Source: Rhizorhapis suberifaciens | Lineage (GTDB): Bacteria; Pseudomonadota; Alphaproteobacteria; Sphingomonadales; Sphingomonadaceae | Assembly: GCF_014200045.1 (NCBI RefSeq) | Contig: NZ_JACHOV010000003.1 | Location: 1 to 64,000, forward strand | Length of the DNA stretch: 64,000 nt | Reading direction: 5' to 3' | Shown here: piece by piece, positions 1 to 9,117 of the stretch | How the letters are laid out: every line of letters begins with the position of its first letter | How positions within the stretch are numbered: the first letter of the stretch is position 1 | Made by a program: the position numbers and the translations under genes | The notes under the pieces: model-generated | What the model saw: the letters and a program-made list of their open reading frames with translations, nothing else | The model's database searches: none | What the model was told of the DNA's origin: nothing

Positions 1-118
1 ATAGCCACCCGATACGACCGAATCCCGCAAAACTATCTCGCTAGCCTATGCCTCGCCGCTCTCAGCTTCTGGTGCTGAATGTCGATTCAGCCTAGTCCCG
101 TCCGAGAAATTTTCGAGA

Positions 119-146
119 AGGGCGCGCTTATACGTCGTGCCGACGT
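119..146. other. oriT: candidate oriT / nick region (RSF1010/Ti type)
   Basis: The sequence AGGGCGCGCTTA at 119-130 differs by one base from the nick-core complement of RSF1010 as I remember it (AGGGCGCACTTA) and is close to the Ti plasmid core (AGGGCGCAATTA). It is followed at once by a perfect 6-bp inverted repeat, ACGTCG-TGC-CGACGT at 132-146. Relaxases of the MobA/TraA class recognise such a core plus an adjacent inverted repeat. The site lies 29 bp upstream of the relaxase ATG at 176, which fits. Identity of the site is inferred from remembered motifs. Confidence 0.55.
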
Positions 147-175
147 GCGCTCAGTGTAGTAACTGGGCGATCGCT

Positions 176-2791
176 ATGGCGATCTTTCATTTCAGCGTGC
201 AGGTCATCGGGCGCACTGCGGGCCGCAGCGCGGGCGAGCGCCTGCACGACGAGCGGCTCGACCGCGACCATGACTTTCGCGCCCGCTCGGGTGTCGAGCA
301 TAGCGAAATCATGTTGCCCGACGGCGCGCCCGAACGCTTCTCGGATCGCGAAGCATTGTGGAACGAAGTCGAGGCCGTCGAGGTGCGCAAGGACGCGCAG
401 CTCGCGCGCGAAGTCGAGTTCGCCATTCCGCGCGAGATGACGAAGGAACATGGCATCGAGTTAGCCCGCGACTTCGTGCAATCCGAGTTCGTCGATCGCG
501 GCATGATCGCCGACCTCAATGTACATCGAGATATCGGCGCGGACGGGCTGGCGAAGCCGCACGCACATGTGATGCTCACCATGCGCGAGGTGGGCGAAGA
601 CGGCTTCGGGGCGAAAGTGCGCGAATGGAACGAACATGCGAATGTCGGCCAGTGGCGCGAACGCTGGGAGGCCCACGTCAACGCGCGGCTGGCCGAACTC
701 GACATTGATGCCCGCATCGATCATCGCTCGCTGGAAGCGCAAGGCATCGCGCTTGAGCCGCAGGACAAGATCGGTGGCCCGGCGCAGCGCATGGAGCGCG
801 AGGGACAGCTTGCCGATCGCGCCGAAATCCACCGCGAGATCGCACGCGAGAATGGCGAGCGGATCATCGCCGATCCCGGCATTGCGCTCGACGCCATTAC
901 GCACAGCCAAGCGACGTTCACGAACCGCGATCTTGCCATGTTCGCGCATCGGCACAGCGACGGGCGCGAACAGTATGACGCCGTGCTCGGCGCGGTGCGA
1001 TCGTCGCCCGACCTGATCGCGCTCGGCAAGGACGGGCGCGGCGAGGATCGCTTTACCAGCCGCGAGATGATCGAGACCGAACAGCGGTTGCAGCGCGCAT
1101 CGGAATCGATGGCGGAGCGTGATCGGCATCGCGTGTCGGACGCCGACCGGAAAGGCGCGCTGGCGCACGCGGCGGAACGGGGGCTGGACCTGTCCGGCGA
1201 GCAGCGCGCCGCGTTCGACCATGTGACCGACAAGCAGGGTCTCAGCGTCGTTGTCGGCTACGCCGGGACCGGCAAGAGCGCGATGCTCGGCGTCGCACGC
1301 GAGGCGTGGGAGGATGCCGGGTTCCGTGTACGCGGTGCCGCGCTCTCGGGCATCGCCGAGGGTCTGGAGAACGGCTCGGGCATCGCGTCGCGCACCATCG
1401 CCAGCTTCGAACATGGCTGGGCGCAAGGGCGTGACCTGCTCACCTCGCGCGATGTGCTCGTCATCGACGAGGCGGGCATGGTCGGCACGCGCCAGATGGA
1501 GCGCGTGTTCTCCCATGCCGCCGACGCGGGCGCCAAGGTCGTGCTGGTGGGCGATCCGCAGCAGTTGCAGGCGATCCAGGCCGGTGCGGCATTCCGCGCA
1601 ATCAACGAACGGCATGGCGGGGTCGAGATTACGGAGGTGCGCCGCCAGCACATCGACTGGCAGCGCGACGCCACCCGGCAGCTTGCGACCGGCAGGACCG
1701 GCGAGGCGATCCATGCGTATCGCGATCATGGCTTGATCCACGCGGCCGAGACGCGCGAAGCGGCGCGGAGCGAGCTTGTCGAGCGCTGGGACCGCGAGCG
1801 CATCGCCGCGCCCGATCAATCGCGCATCATCCTCACCCACACCAATGACGAGGTGCGCGAGTTGAACGAGGCGGCGCGCGACCGGATGCGCGCATCGGGC
1901 GAGCTTGGGGACGATGTGCGCGTCAAAGTCGAGCGCGGCGAGCGGGATTTTTCGTCCAGCGACCGCATCATGTTCCTGCGCAATGAGCGCAGCCTGGAGG
2001 TGAAGAACGGCACGCTCGGGACGATCGAGCGCGTCAGCGAAAGCAGCATGGCCGTTCGCACCGACGACGGGCGCAGCGTCGCGTTCGACATCAAAGACTA
2101 TCGCGACCTCGATCATGGCTATGCCGCCACGATCCACAAGGCGCAGGGCATGACGGTAGACCGTAGCCATGTGCTGGCGACGCCCGGCATGGATCGCCAC
2201 GGTGCTTATGTCGGCATGTCGCGCCATCGCGAGGGCATCGCGCTGCACTATGGCCGCGACGACTTCAAGGACGATGCCCGCCTTGTCCGCACCCTGTCGC
2301 GCGAGCGCACCAAGGACATGGCGAGCGACTACCGCCAAGTCGAGCCAGCCCGCGAGTTCGCCGAGCGGCGCGGCATCGGCTTTGGCGAGCGCATCGCCGA
2401 GATCATCCGGCAGATGCCCGAAAAGGCGCGCGGGATCTTCGACGGGTTGCGCCTCTCGCTTCCCGGTCAGGATCGGGGGGCGGTGCCCGCACCGGAGCAG
2501 AAGCGGGGCATGTTCGACGGTCTCGACCTTGGCCGCTTCGTATCGCAGCCCGATCCCGCCCGCCAGCGGCAGCGCGAGCATGACCCGCAGCCGATGCGTG
2601 CCGGAGGCTTGCGCGGCGCGGTCGAGCGCTATGCCAAGGCGCTCGACGCGATCCACCAGACCCGCGCGCAGGGCATCGCCCCCATGCCCCACCAGCGCGC
2701 GGCGCTGGACCGCGCCGGGCAAGCGCTGGACGCGATCCGCCCCGAAGGCATCACCGATTTGAACAGTGCTTCCGGGGCGGCCGGGAGTTGA
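176..2791 (+). CDS. traA: TraA-type conjugative relaxase-helicase, N-terminal part (frameshifted, catalytic Tyr segment absent)
   Basis: MobA/MobL-type relaxase fused to a RecD-like helicase, which nicks oriT and unwinds the transferred strand. The relaxase domain covers about residues 1-200 (MAIFHFSVQVIGR start, HAHVMLTMR metal-binding histidines, EFAIPREM). The helicase has Walker A GYAGTGKS near residue 362, Walker B VLVIDEAGM, motif VVLVGDPQQLQAI and a late motif ATIHKAQGMTVDR. ATG 176 is preferred over GTG 137 because family members begin with MAI.HFS and GTG 137 lies inside the oriT-like repeat. Two defects are visible. After GRS the usual 9-10 residues (AVAAAAYRS-like), which hold the catalytic tyrosine, are missing. 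The frame also ends early at 2791, although the expected C-terminus continues in another frame to 3156. It is probably inactive for nicking. The helicase part looks intact. Confidence 0.85.
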   Translation: MAIFHFSVQVIGRTAGRSAGERLHDERLDRDHDFRARSGVEHSEIMLPDGAPERFSDREALWNEVEAVEVRKDAQLAREVEFAIPREMTKEHGIELARDFVQSEFVDRGMIADLNVHRDIGADGLAKPHAHVMLTMREVGEDGFGAKVREWNEHANVGQWRERWEAHVNARLAELDIDARIDHRSLEAQGIALEPQDKIGGPAQRMEREGQLADRAEIHREIARENGERIIADPGIALDAITHSQATFTNRDLAMFAHRHSDGREQYDAVLGAVRSSPDLIALGKDGRGEDRFTSREMIETEQRLQRASESMAERDRHRVSDADRKGALAHAAERGLDLSGEQRAAFDHVTDKQGLSVVVGYAGTGKSAMLGVAREAWEDAGFRVRGAALSGIAEGLENGSGIASRTIASFEHGWAQGRDLLTSRDVLVIDEAGMVGTRQMERVFSHAADAGAKVVLVGDPQQLQAIQAGAAFRAINERHGGVEITEVRRQHIDWQRDATRQLATGRTGEAIHAYRDHGLIHAAETREAARSELVERWDRERIAAPDQSRIILTHTNDEVRELNEAARDRMRASGELGDDVRVKVERGERDFSSSDRIMFLRNERSLEVKNGTLGTIERVSESSMAVRTDDGRSVAFDIKDYRDLDHGYAATIHKAQGMTVDRSHVLATPGMDRHGAYVGMSRHREGIALHYGRDDFKDDARLVRTLSRERTKDMASDYRQVEPAREFAERRGIGFGERIAEIIRQMPEKARGIFDGLRLSLPGQDRGAVPAPEQKRGMFDGLDLGRFVSQPDPARQRQREHDPQPMRAGGLRGAVERYAKALDAIHQTRAQGIAPMPHQRAALDRAGQALDAIRPEGITDLNSASGAAGS

Positions 2792-3156
2792 TCCGCGAGG
2801 CGGCCGAAGGGCGCGGGCAGGAAGCCGTGCGGGCGATGCAGGCGGAGGCCGAAATCCGTATCGACCCATTCCAGCGCGCCGACCGCTTCGTGGAAGGCTG
2901 GCAGCAGTTGCGGCAGCAGCACGCGGAGCTGGTGCGCGATGGCAATTTCCGGGGCGCGAAAACCACCGCGCAGCACATGGCCGACATGGCGAAGAGCCTT
3001 GAGCGCGACGCCCAGCTTGAATCGGTGCTCGGCAGGCGCAGCCGCGAACTCGGCCTCGAGATCAGCCGTGACATCGGCCGCAGCCTGTCGCGCGACCTCG
3101 CGAACTCCATCCCCTTCGATCATGGCCGCGACCTCAGCCGCGGCATGGAACGCTAG
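2788..3156 (+). pseudogene. traA: C-terminal remainder of TraA in the +1-shifted frame
   Basis: The reading frame from 2788 (and upstream to about 2770) encodes LIREAAEGR... and FQRADRFVEGWQQLRQQH, which is the normal continuation of the TraA C-terminus. The switch from the upstream frame is explained by loss of one T in the run at 2769-2770: restoring GCTTTCC would read DLNSAF and join the two frames. With that base restored, the relaxase would be about 993 residues. The TGA that ends the upstream part overlaps TTG 2788, so weak reinitiation is possible, but there is no ribosome binding site. This is either a real frameshift or a base-calling error. Confidence 0.7.
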
Positions 3157-3173
3157 ACCAAGGAGAATAGCAA

Positions 3174-3920
3174 ATGGACCAACATTCCCTGCCCAACGAG
3201 CCGGAACCGCCGACCACGGCGACGGAGGCGTTCGCGCGCCTGGCAGCGCGCGTGGAGGCGATGGATGCGCGATTTGACGGGCGCTTGGCAGTGATCGCCC
3301 GCGCACTCGAACATATCGCCGTCGAAAAGCAGAGCATCGAGATTCCCGACTACAACCCGACGCTCGGCAAGATCAACGCCAACATGGCCGAGTTCGCTAA
3401 GCACATGAAAGCGGTCGAGCAATCGGAAGCGCTACGGATCACGCCGGAGAGCATGGCCGGGCGGATCGCGGCGGCGGCGGAAGCGGCGCGCGAGGCCGAC
3501 AGGATCGCCGTCAAGGAAGAGCGGGAGCGAAACCGTCAGGCCATCGCCGCCATGAACCGGGCGACCGGCACGCTTCGCGCGAACGACGAGCGGCGGCGTC
3601 ATTTGCTCTATGCCATCGGCGGCGCGATCCTCGCCGTATCCCTCCTGTGGTTGATCTATCCGGGATGGGCGGCGAGCATCGGCCCGCAAAGCCGGCAATG
3701 GCCCGAACGGGTCGCGCGCCGCACGATGGGCGAGCCGACCTTATGGGATGCGGGCATACGTCTCATGCAAGCCGGGAACCCGGAAGGCTGGCAGGCCATC
3801 GTTGACGCTGCCGACATGCGGCAGGCTAACCGCGAGACGATCGCTGCGTGTGAAAGGGCCGCCGCCAAAGCCAAGGAACCGGTGCGATGCACGATTAGGA
3901 TAGGGCCGTTAGCGCCTTGA
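3174..3920 (+). CDS. DUF6118-like membrane protein next to traA
   Basis: A 248-residue protein starting at ATG 3174, behind a clear AAGGAGAA ribosome binding site at 3160-3167. The first 130 residues are charged and helical, with coiled-coil character (EAAREADRIAVKEERERNR). One hydrophobic segment follows near residues 143-165 (LLYAIGGAILAVSLLWLIYP), and a C-terminal region of about 85 residues is probably periplasmic. Proteins of this type (DUF6118) are, to my knowledge, often found directly after traA in sphingomonad plasmids and integrated elements. The gap to the relaxase frame is only 17 bp, so the two are likely co-transcribed. The function is unknown; a role in conjugation is inferred from position only. 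Confidence 0.7.
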   Translation: MDQHSLPNEPEPPTTATEAFARLAARVEAMDARFDGRLAVIARALEHIAVEKQSIEIPDYNPTLGKINANMAEFAKHMKAVEQSEALRITPESMAGRIAAAAEAAREADRIAVKEERERNRQAIAAMNRATGTLRANDERRRHLLYAIGGAILAVSLLWLIYPGWAASIGPQSRQWPERVARRTMGEPTLWDAGIRLMQAGNPEGWQAIVDAADMRQANRETIAACERAAAKAKEPVRCTIRIGPLAP

Positions 3921-4447
3921 GCGGATCGCTTGGCGATAGGCCGCGAAGTAGACCGGCTGCTACGGAGCTTTGCCGCGTGGCTCTTCGCTTTCGTGCGACC
4001 AATCTTATTCGGCCTCCGCAATTGCTGCCCGTCGCAAGCATTGCCTGTTGCCGGATTGATGGACATCGAGATAAGTTCATCAGGCTATCCCAGCTTCATA
4101 AGCAGATAGCACCGAGAAAACGGAGAACCGATTAACATCGATTGACGGGGCCAGATTGGCCTACGTGTTGCTGCAACTATAGGCATTTCGTCATGGAAAT
4201 GGCTTCTGGGCAGCCAAGAGGGAAACATCTGAAATCTGTGTTGGGCACATGCAAGTCCATTCCTCCCAATTGCACGAGCATTTGGAACCTGCTAGCGATT
4301 CCATCCGTTGGGGGCCACACATACAAAAAATGGGTCCTGTCCTCCAAACTCAGAGCGGATTTTCTGGAGGATTGCGTTGCTTGGACCCCTTAGCTTTGTC
4401 GTCTCGACAATTCGAATCGATTTCGTGACGGAAACAGAACAGCAAAA
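3921..4447. other. 527-bp intergenic stretch without a recognisable gene
   Basis: This separates the transfer genes from the secretion locus. Two short open frames (219 and 252 bp) exist, but neither has a ribosome binding site or family-like composition. I see no tRNA, attachment site or strong terminator. The promoter of the exporter operon should lie in its right half, but I could not identify convincing -35/-10 boxes. Confidence 0.5.
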
Positions 4448-6631
4448 ATGAATTCCAATCCGCTTGGGGGAAGCGGGGACGGCGGAGGCGTGCATCGCAC
4501 GTCTGGTCCGGATGCGGCTCTTGCCTCCTTTGTCCTGCTGGCGAAGTTCCTGGGGGTTCCGGCTGATCCCGCACAGATCGCGCATGATCATGGCGGGCCG
4601 CAGGATGGCTATGGCCTGGAAGATCTGGCGCGGATTTCGAAGCGGCTGAAGATTGTCGCCAGGATCAAGTCCGCCAGCTTGGCTGATCTCCACAAGCTAC
4701 CGCTGCCCGGGCTGGCCGAACTGCGCGACGGCCAGATCGTCATTCTGTTGAAGATCGACCAGCAGGAAGAGGGCCTGCGGGTCCTCATCCAGCGCGGCGA
4801 CGGCGAGCGGCCGGAAGTGTGGACCGGCGAGGAGATGGACGGCCGCTTTACCGGACGCCTGCTCTTGATGACCACGCGCGAGCAGATGGCGGGGGTGTCG
4901 CGACCCTTCGACATCAGCTGGTTCATCCCGGCGCTCGTCAAATATCGCGGGCCCTTGCGCGATGTACTGATCGGTTCCTTCTTCTTGCAACTCATGGGTC
5001 TGGTATCGCCCATCTTCTTTCAGCTCATCATCGACAAGGTGCTGGTGCATCAGTCGATGACCACGCTGGATGTGTTGGCGATCGGCCTCGCGACCGTCCT
5101 CCTGATCGAGACCCTGCTGTCGGCGCTGCGTAACTGGCTGTTCGCGCATACCACCAACCGGGTGGACAGCGAGCTCTCCTCGCGCATGTTCCGGCATCTG
5201 CTCAACCTGCCGCTCTCCTATTTCGAGGCGCGGCGGGTCGGCGACAGTGTGGCGCGGGTGCGCGAGCTGGAACGCATCCGCGAGTTTCTCACATCCAATG
5301 CCGTGACCGTGGTGATCGATCTCTTCTTCACTATCGTCTTCTTCATCGTCATGTATCTTTACAGCCCGATGCTGACGCTGATTGTGTCTCTGTCGATTCC
5401 CATCTATGCCGCGATCTCGATCGTCATCACGCCCGCCTTGCGCGCGCGGCTCGACGAGAAGTTCAAGCGTGGGGCGGAGAACCAGGCGTTCCTGGTGGAA
5501 AGCGTCACCGGCATCGGTACGCTTAAAGCCATGGCGGTCGAACCGCAGATGCGTTCCAAATGGGAAAAGCAGTTTGCAGGCTATACCAATACCGGTTTTG
5601 CCGTAGCGACGCTTGCCAATTGGGGCAGCCACCTCATTCAGATCGTCTCCAAGCTGACGACGGTCGCCATTCTCTATTTCGGGGCGAAGGCCGTGATCTC
5701 AGGCGACTTGAGCGTCGGATCGCTGGTGGCTTTCAATATGCTGTCCGGCCGCGTGGCGCAGCCGATATTGCGCTTGTCGCAGCTCTGGCAGGACTTCCAG
5801 CAGGTCCGCATCTCGGTCGACCGTCTGGGCGACGTCCTCAACACGCCCGCCGAGCCCGAGCATAATCCTAATCGCGCCAGCCTGCCGCCGATCCGGGGCA
5901 AGGTCGAGTTCGACAAGGTTCGCTTCCGCTACCGCCCCGATGCGCCCGAGGCGCTCCGCGGCGTCAGCCTCGCCATCGAGGCAGGCGAGATGCTGGGGAT
6001 TGTGGGGCCCTCGGGTTCGGGCAAGTCGACCCTCACCAAGCTGGTCCAGCGCCTCTATGTGCCCGAACAGGGCCGGGTGCTGGTTGACGGCACCGACCTG
6101 GCGCTGGTCGATCCCGCCTGGCTACGGCGGCAGATCGGCGTGGTGCTGCAGGAGAATATCCTCTTCAACCGCTCGGTCCGTGAGAATATCGCGCTCGCCG
6201 ATCCGACGCTTCCCATGGAGCGGGTGATGGCGGCGGCCAGCCTTGCTGGCGCCCATGAGTTCATCCTCGAGCTGCCGCACGGCTATGACACCATCATCGA
6301 CGAGCGCGGCGGCAACCTGTCGGGCGGCCAGCGCCAGCGCATGGCCATTGCCCGCGCCCTTATCGGCAATCCCCGCATCCTGATCCTTGACGAGGCGACC
6401 AGTGCGCTGGATGCAGAAAGCGAGGAGATCATCCAGACCAACCTGCGCCGCATCGCGCAGGGCCGCACCGTCATCATCATCGCCCACCGCCTCTCAGCCG
6501 TCAGGCAATGCCACCGCATCGTCACCGTAGAAGGTGGCGCGATCACTGAGATCGGCAATCATGACAGCCTGCTCAAGGCCGGTGGGCGCTATGCCCAACT
6601 CTATGCCAAGCAGATGGGACAGGCGGCATGA
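4448..6631 (+). CDS. type I secretion ABC exporter (HlyB type, peptidase-dead C39-like domain)
   Basis: Inner-membrane ATPase/permease of a type I secretion system, 727 residues, typical of HlyB. Residues about 20-150 form a C39-like domain in which the catalytic cysteine position is replaced (SGPDAALASFVLLAKFLG), so it should bind the substrate without cleaving it, as in HlyB. Residues about 160-430 hold the six membrane helices. The ATPase has Walker A GPSGSGKS near 520, signature LSGGQ near 624, Walker B ILILDEATSALD and the H-loop IIAHRLSA. It overlaps the downstream fusion-protein gene by ATGA (6628-6631). The likely substrate is the giant RTX protein downstream. No TolC gene is present in the window. 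Confidence 0.93.
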   Translation: MNSNPLGGSGDGGGVHRTSGPDAALASFVLLAKFLGVPADPAQIAHDHGGPQDGYGLEDLARISKRLKIVARIKSASLADLHKLPLPGLAELRDGQIVILLKIDQQEEGLRVLIQRGDGERPEVWTGEEMDGRFTGRLLLMTTREQMAGVSRPFDISWFIPALVKYRGPLRDVLIGSFFLQLMGLVSPIFFQLIIDKVLVHQSMTTLDVLAIGLATVLLIETLLSALRNWLFAHTTNRVDSELSSRMFRHLLNLPLSYFEARRVGDSVARVRELERIREFLTSNAVTVVIDLFFTIVFFIVMYLYSPMLTLIVSLSIPIYAAISIVITPALRARLDEKFKRGAENQAFLVESVTGIGTLKAMAVEPQMRSKWEKQFAGYTNTGFAVATLANWGSHLIQIVSKLTTVAILYFGAKAVISGDLSVGSLVAFNMLSGRVAQPILRLSQLWQDFQQVRISVDRLGDVLNTPAEPEHNPNRASLPPIRGKVEFDKVRFRYRPDAPEALRGVSLAIEAGEMLGIVGPSGSGKSTLTKLVQRLYVPEQGRVLVDGTDLALVDPAWLRRQIGVVLQENILFNRSVRENIALADPTLPMERVMAAASLAGAHEFILELPHGYDTIIDERGGNLSGGQRQRMAIARALIGNPRILILDEATSALDAESEEIIQTNLRRIAQGRTVIIIAHRLSAVRQCHRIVTVEGGAITEIGNHDSLLKAGGRYAQLYAKQMGQAA

Positions 6632-8085
6632 GAGCCTGGGCCGCGGCACGCCTGCCTACCGTCGCGCATCATTGGCGGGTGCTGCGCATCAGTTGGAGGA
6701 TGCAGGATGAGGCGGAGAAAACCAAGCGTCCCATCTCCGATCATGAGTTCCTGCCCGCAGCACTCGAGATCATGGAAAAACCGCCAAGCCCTGGCTTGCG
6801 CTGGCTGCTGCTGATCCTCTGCACCCTTTTCACTATCACGATCCTCTGGTCTGTGATCGGCAAGGTCGATGTCGTCGCGGTGGCGAGCGGCAAGATCATT
6901 CCGTCAGCCAATGTGAAGATCATCCAGCCCATTGAGATCGGTTCGGTCCGTGCCATCCATGTCCGGAACGGCCAGCATGTGACAAAGGGCCAATTGCTGG
7001 TCGCACTCGATCCGACGCTTGCGGGAGCCGATGAGGCTCAGGCAGGGCAGCAGCTGCTCTCCGCCAATATCGTCAAGGCGAGGAACGATGCACTGCTCCG
7101 CTATCTGGCAGGCGGCCCTGCGCACTTGAGCGCACCTGCCGGAACTCCCGAGGCTATCGCTCACACCCAGGCGCAATTTGTCCGCATATCCATCGCTGAA
7201 TATGAGGCGCAGCGCGCCAGCCTTGTCCAGCAGCGCGCCCAGCAGGCGGCCGAACTTGCCTCCGCACAAGCCGAGATCGCCAAGCTCAAGATGACCCTGC
7301 CGCTGGTCGACCGCCAGCTCGAAGCGCGCAAGGAGCTGTCCGACAAGGGCTACTTCTCCAAACTGAAGATGATGGAATATGAGCAGCTGCGCCTCGAGCA
7401 TATCCAGAATATCGCAGTCCAGCAGGCCGCCGCCGCCAAAGCGCGTGCCGCGATCGGCGCGCTCGATGCCGAGATCGCCAAGCTCCGCCAAGGCTTTGCC
7501 AAAGGCGCGGTGACGGAGCTGTCAGAAGCGACCGACAAATCCGCGCTCGCCGCCGAGGAACTGCGCAAATCCAAGCGCCGTCGCCAGTTCCAGGAACTCC
7601 GCGCCCCTGTCAGCGGCACTGTGCAACAGCTGGCCGTCACGACGATCGGCGGCGTCGTCCAGCCCGCCCAGCCGCTGATGGTCATCGTGCCCGACGGATC
7701 GGACGTCGAGGTCGAGGTGCATATCCTCAACAAGGATATCGGCTTCGTCCGCGAAGGACAGACGGTCAGGGTCAAGCTCGAAGCTTATCCCTTCACGGAC
7801 TATGGCCTGATCGAAGGCACAGTCGAGACAATCAGCCGCGACGCCATCGATCAAAGCCAGCAGGGCGCGCTGCGCGATGAGAAGAACCGTCCCGTTCAGC
7901 CGGGTCTTGTCTATGCCGCGCGAATCCGCTTGCATCAGAGGACCATCAAGGTCGCAGGCAAGGACCAGCCCATCGGCCCAGGCCTCGCCGTTCAGGCCGA
8001 AATCAAGACCGGCAAGCGGCGGATCATCCAGTATCTGCTCTCCCCCTTTGCACAGGCCCTCGATGAGGCAGGTAGAGAGCGTTAA
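6628..8085 (+). CDS. type I secretion membrane-fusion protein (HlyD type)
   Basis: Periplasmic adaptor of the same secretion system, 485 residues. It has an N-terminal cytoplasmic stretch with EFLPAALEIMEKPPSPG, a single membrane helix (LLLILCTLFTITILWSVIG) and then a lipoyl-like half (VDVVAVASGKIIPS). A long coiled coil (about residues 140-310) follows, then the second lipoyl half (ELRAPVSGTVQQL) and a C-terminal beta-barrel ending in a membrane-fusion signature (PGLAVQAEIKTGKRRI). The start at 6628 is kept because it overlaps the exporter stop and HlyD relatives have a similar cytoplasmic leader; ATG 6703 is an alternative. Confidence 0.93.
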   Translation: MRAWAAARLPTVAHHWRVLRISWRMQDEAEKTKRPISDHEFLPAALEIMEKPPSPGLRWLLLILCTLFTITILWSVIGKVDVVAVASGKIIPSANVKIIQPIEIGSVRAIHVRNGQHVTKGQLLVALDPTLAGADEAQAGQQLLSANIVKARNDALLRYLAGGPAHLSAPAGTPEAIAHTQAQFVRISIAEYEAQRASLVQQRAQQAAELASAQAEIAKLKMTLPLVDRQLEARKELSDKGYFSKLKMMEYEQLRLEHIQNIAVQQAAAAKARAAIGALDAEIAKLRQGFAKGAVTELSEATDKSALAAEELRKSKRRRQFQELRAPVSGTVQQLAVTTIGGVVQPAQPLMVIVPDGSDVEVEVHILNKDIGFVREGQTVRVKLEAYPFTDYGLIEGTVETISRDAIDQSQQGALRDEKNRPVQPGLVYAARIRLHQRTIKVAGKDQPIGPGLAVQAEIKTGKRRIIQYLLSPFAQALDEAGRER

Positions 8086-8404
8086 CGAGTAATATACATG
8101 CAACATTTTGGTCGATTTATCCGAATCGGATAGATGAAATATTTTAGTTTCTGCAAGAAACGGTCATATCCGAAGATCGCTCTCAAAATCCGGCGGAAGT
8201 GACCGAAAAATTTCAGCCTTTCGTTTCTCGGTGGTGTTGACCTCAGAAGACGAGTTGGTAATGTGGGAAGGTCAGTCGAGATGAAATCAATCTCGGCTTG
8301 GCAATCGGGGCACTCTGAACATAATAATTCGGGCGCCAGTTTTCCCCTGCATGCCGCTACGGCAACGCGCGTATTTTGGACAGTCTGTCCATAGGGGGAA
8401 ATTT
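8086..8404. other. 319-bp intergenic region upstream of the acyltransferase
   Basis: This region is less GC-rich than its surroundings. A weak promoter-like pair, TTGACC at 8237 and TAATGT at 8259, is the best I can find and is not convincing. The last part carries the ribosome binding site AGGGGGA (8393-8399) of the next gene. A separate promoter for the effector segment is plausible because the gap is long for a simple operon. Confidence 0.35.
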
Positions 8405-9022
8405 GTGGTGAATAAGAGTCCAGCAGATTCCACAGTGGAAGAATCTCGGGCAAATGGTGCTTTGTCGGTTGAGATGCCTGTTGCGCCTAGCACCGAACAG
8501 CGGCCGATCGATCCGGAGATTGTGGCGAAGGTTTCGGCCCTTCGTGCGAAGCTGCAAGCCAGCGTTGGCGAGGTGGTCCTCGCGATAATGAATCTGCCAC
8601 GCTATCGTAACCAGACCCTGTCCGATATAACACATCTCGTGCTTGAGCCGATGATGGCCGACCGCATCGCAATCGCCAAGGCGGTCGGCGAAGGCAAGGT
8701 TGCGGAGACGGCCGGTATCGCCATCTGGGCGAGTGTATCGGATGAGGTCGATGTCAAGATCCGCGAACAGGTAAAGGCCGGGGTATTCCCCATCCGCGTC
8801 AGGCCGGAGGACTGGGCGAGCGGCGACACTGCCTGGCTCCTCGACGTGATCGCACCTAGCCAGAAAGTGGCAACCGCGGTGCTCGCGAATTTCAGCCAAG
8901 TGGTGAAGGATAAGCCGGTACGAGTCCATCCCATTGTCACGCGCCTTGTCGATCCTGTCGTGCTGGAGAAGATGAGGCGGAAAATAGAGGGTGGTGTAGA
9001 GGATGGGGCTCGGGATGCCTGA
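8405..9022 (+). CDS. HlyC-like toxin-activating lysine acyltransferase, variant active site
   Basis: A cytoplasmic acyltransferase expected to acylate lysines of the RTX protein before export. GTG 8405 is chosen because AGGGGGA ends six bases before it, giving 205 residues; GTG 8408 is equally possible. The HlyC pattern is recognisable from about residue 55 on: VVLAIMNLPRYRNQTL aligns with the HlyC SPLHRNWPV segment, and EDWASGDTAWLLDVIAP aligns with EDWTSGDRKWFIDWIAP. The essential aspartate (HlyC D92) is conserved as D147. The essential histidine (HlyC H23) is Tyr67 here, while the neighbouring Arg-Asn is kept. His77 nearby could substitute. The order exporter, adaptor, acyltransferase, effector supports a shared function. 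Confidence 0.8.
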   Translation: MVNKSPADSTVEESRANGALSVEMPVAPSTEQRPIDPEIVAKVSALRAKLQASVGEVVLAIMNLPRYRNQTLSDITHLVLEPMMADRIAIAKAVGEGKVAETAGIAIWASVSDEVDVKIREQVKAGVFPIRVRPEDWASGDTAWLLDVIAPSQKVATAVLANFSQVVKDKPVRVHPIVTRLVDPVVLEKMRRKIEGGVEDGARDA

Positions 9023-9117
9023 GATTCGGCATGCCGCGACGCGATATTCGATACAGCCCATCATATCCTTTTACTGCACTTTGCAGTCTGAAATTGGCCA
9101 TCTGCGGAGATGATAAA

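Noticed and set aside
461-2869. 802-codon open frame on the minus strand opposite traA
   Set aside because: It mirrors the third-position GC bias of traA and has no family motifs or ribosome binding site.
4142-4393. 83-codon open frame in the gap before the exporter
   Set aside because: No ribosome binding site, no homology recognised, composition unlike neighbouring genes.
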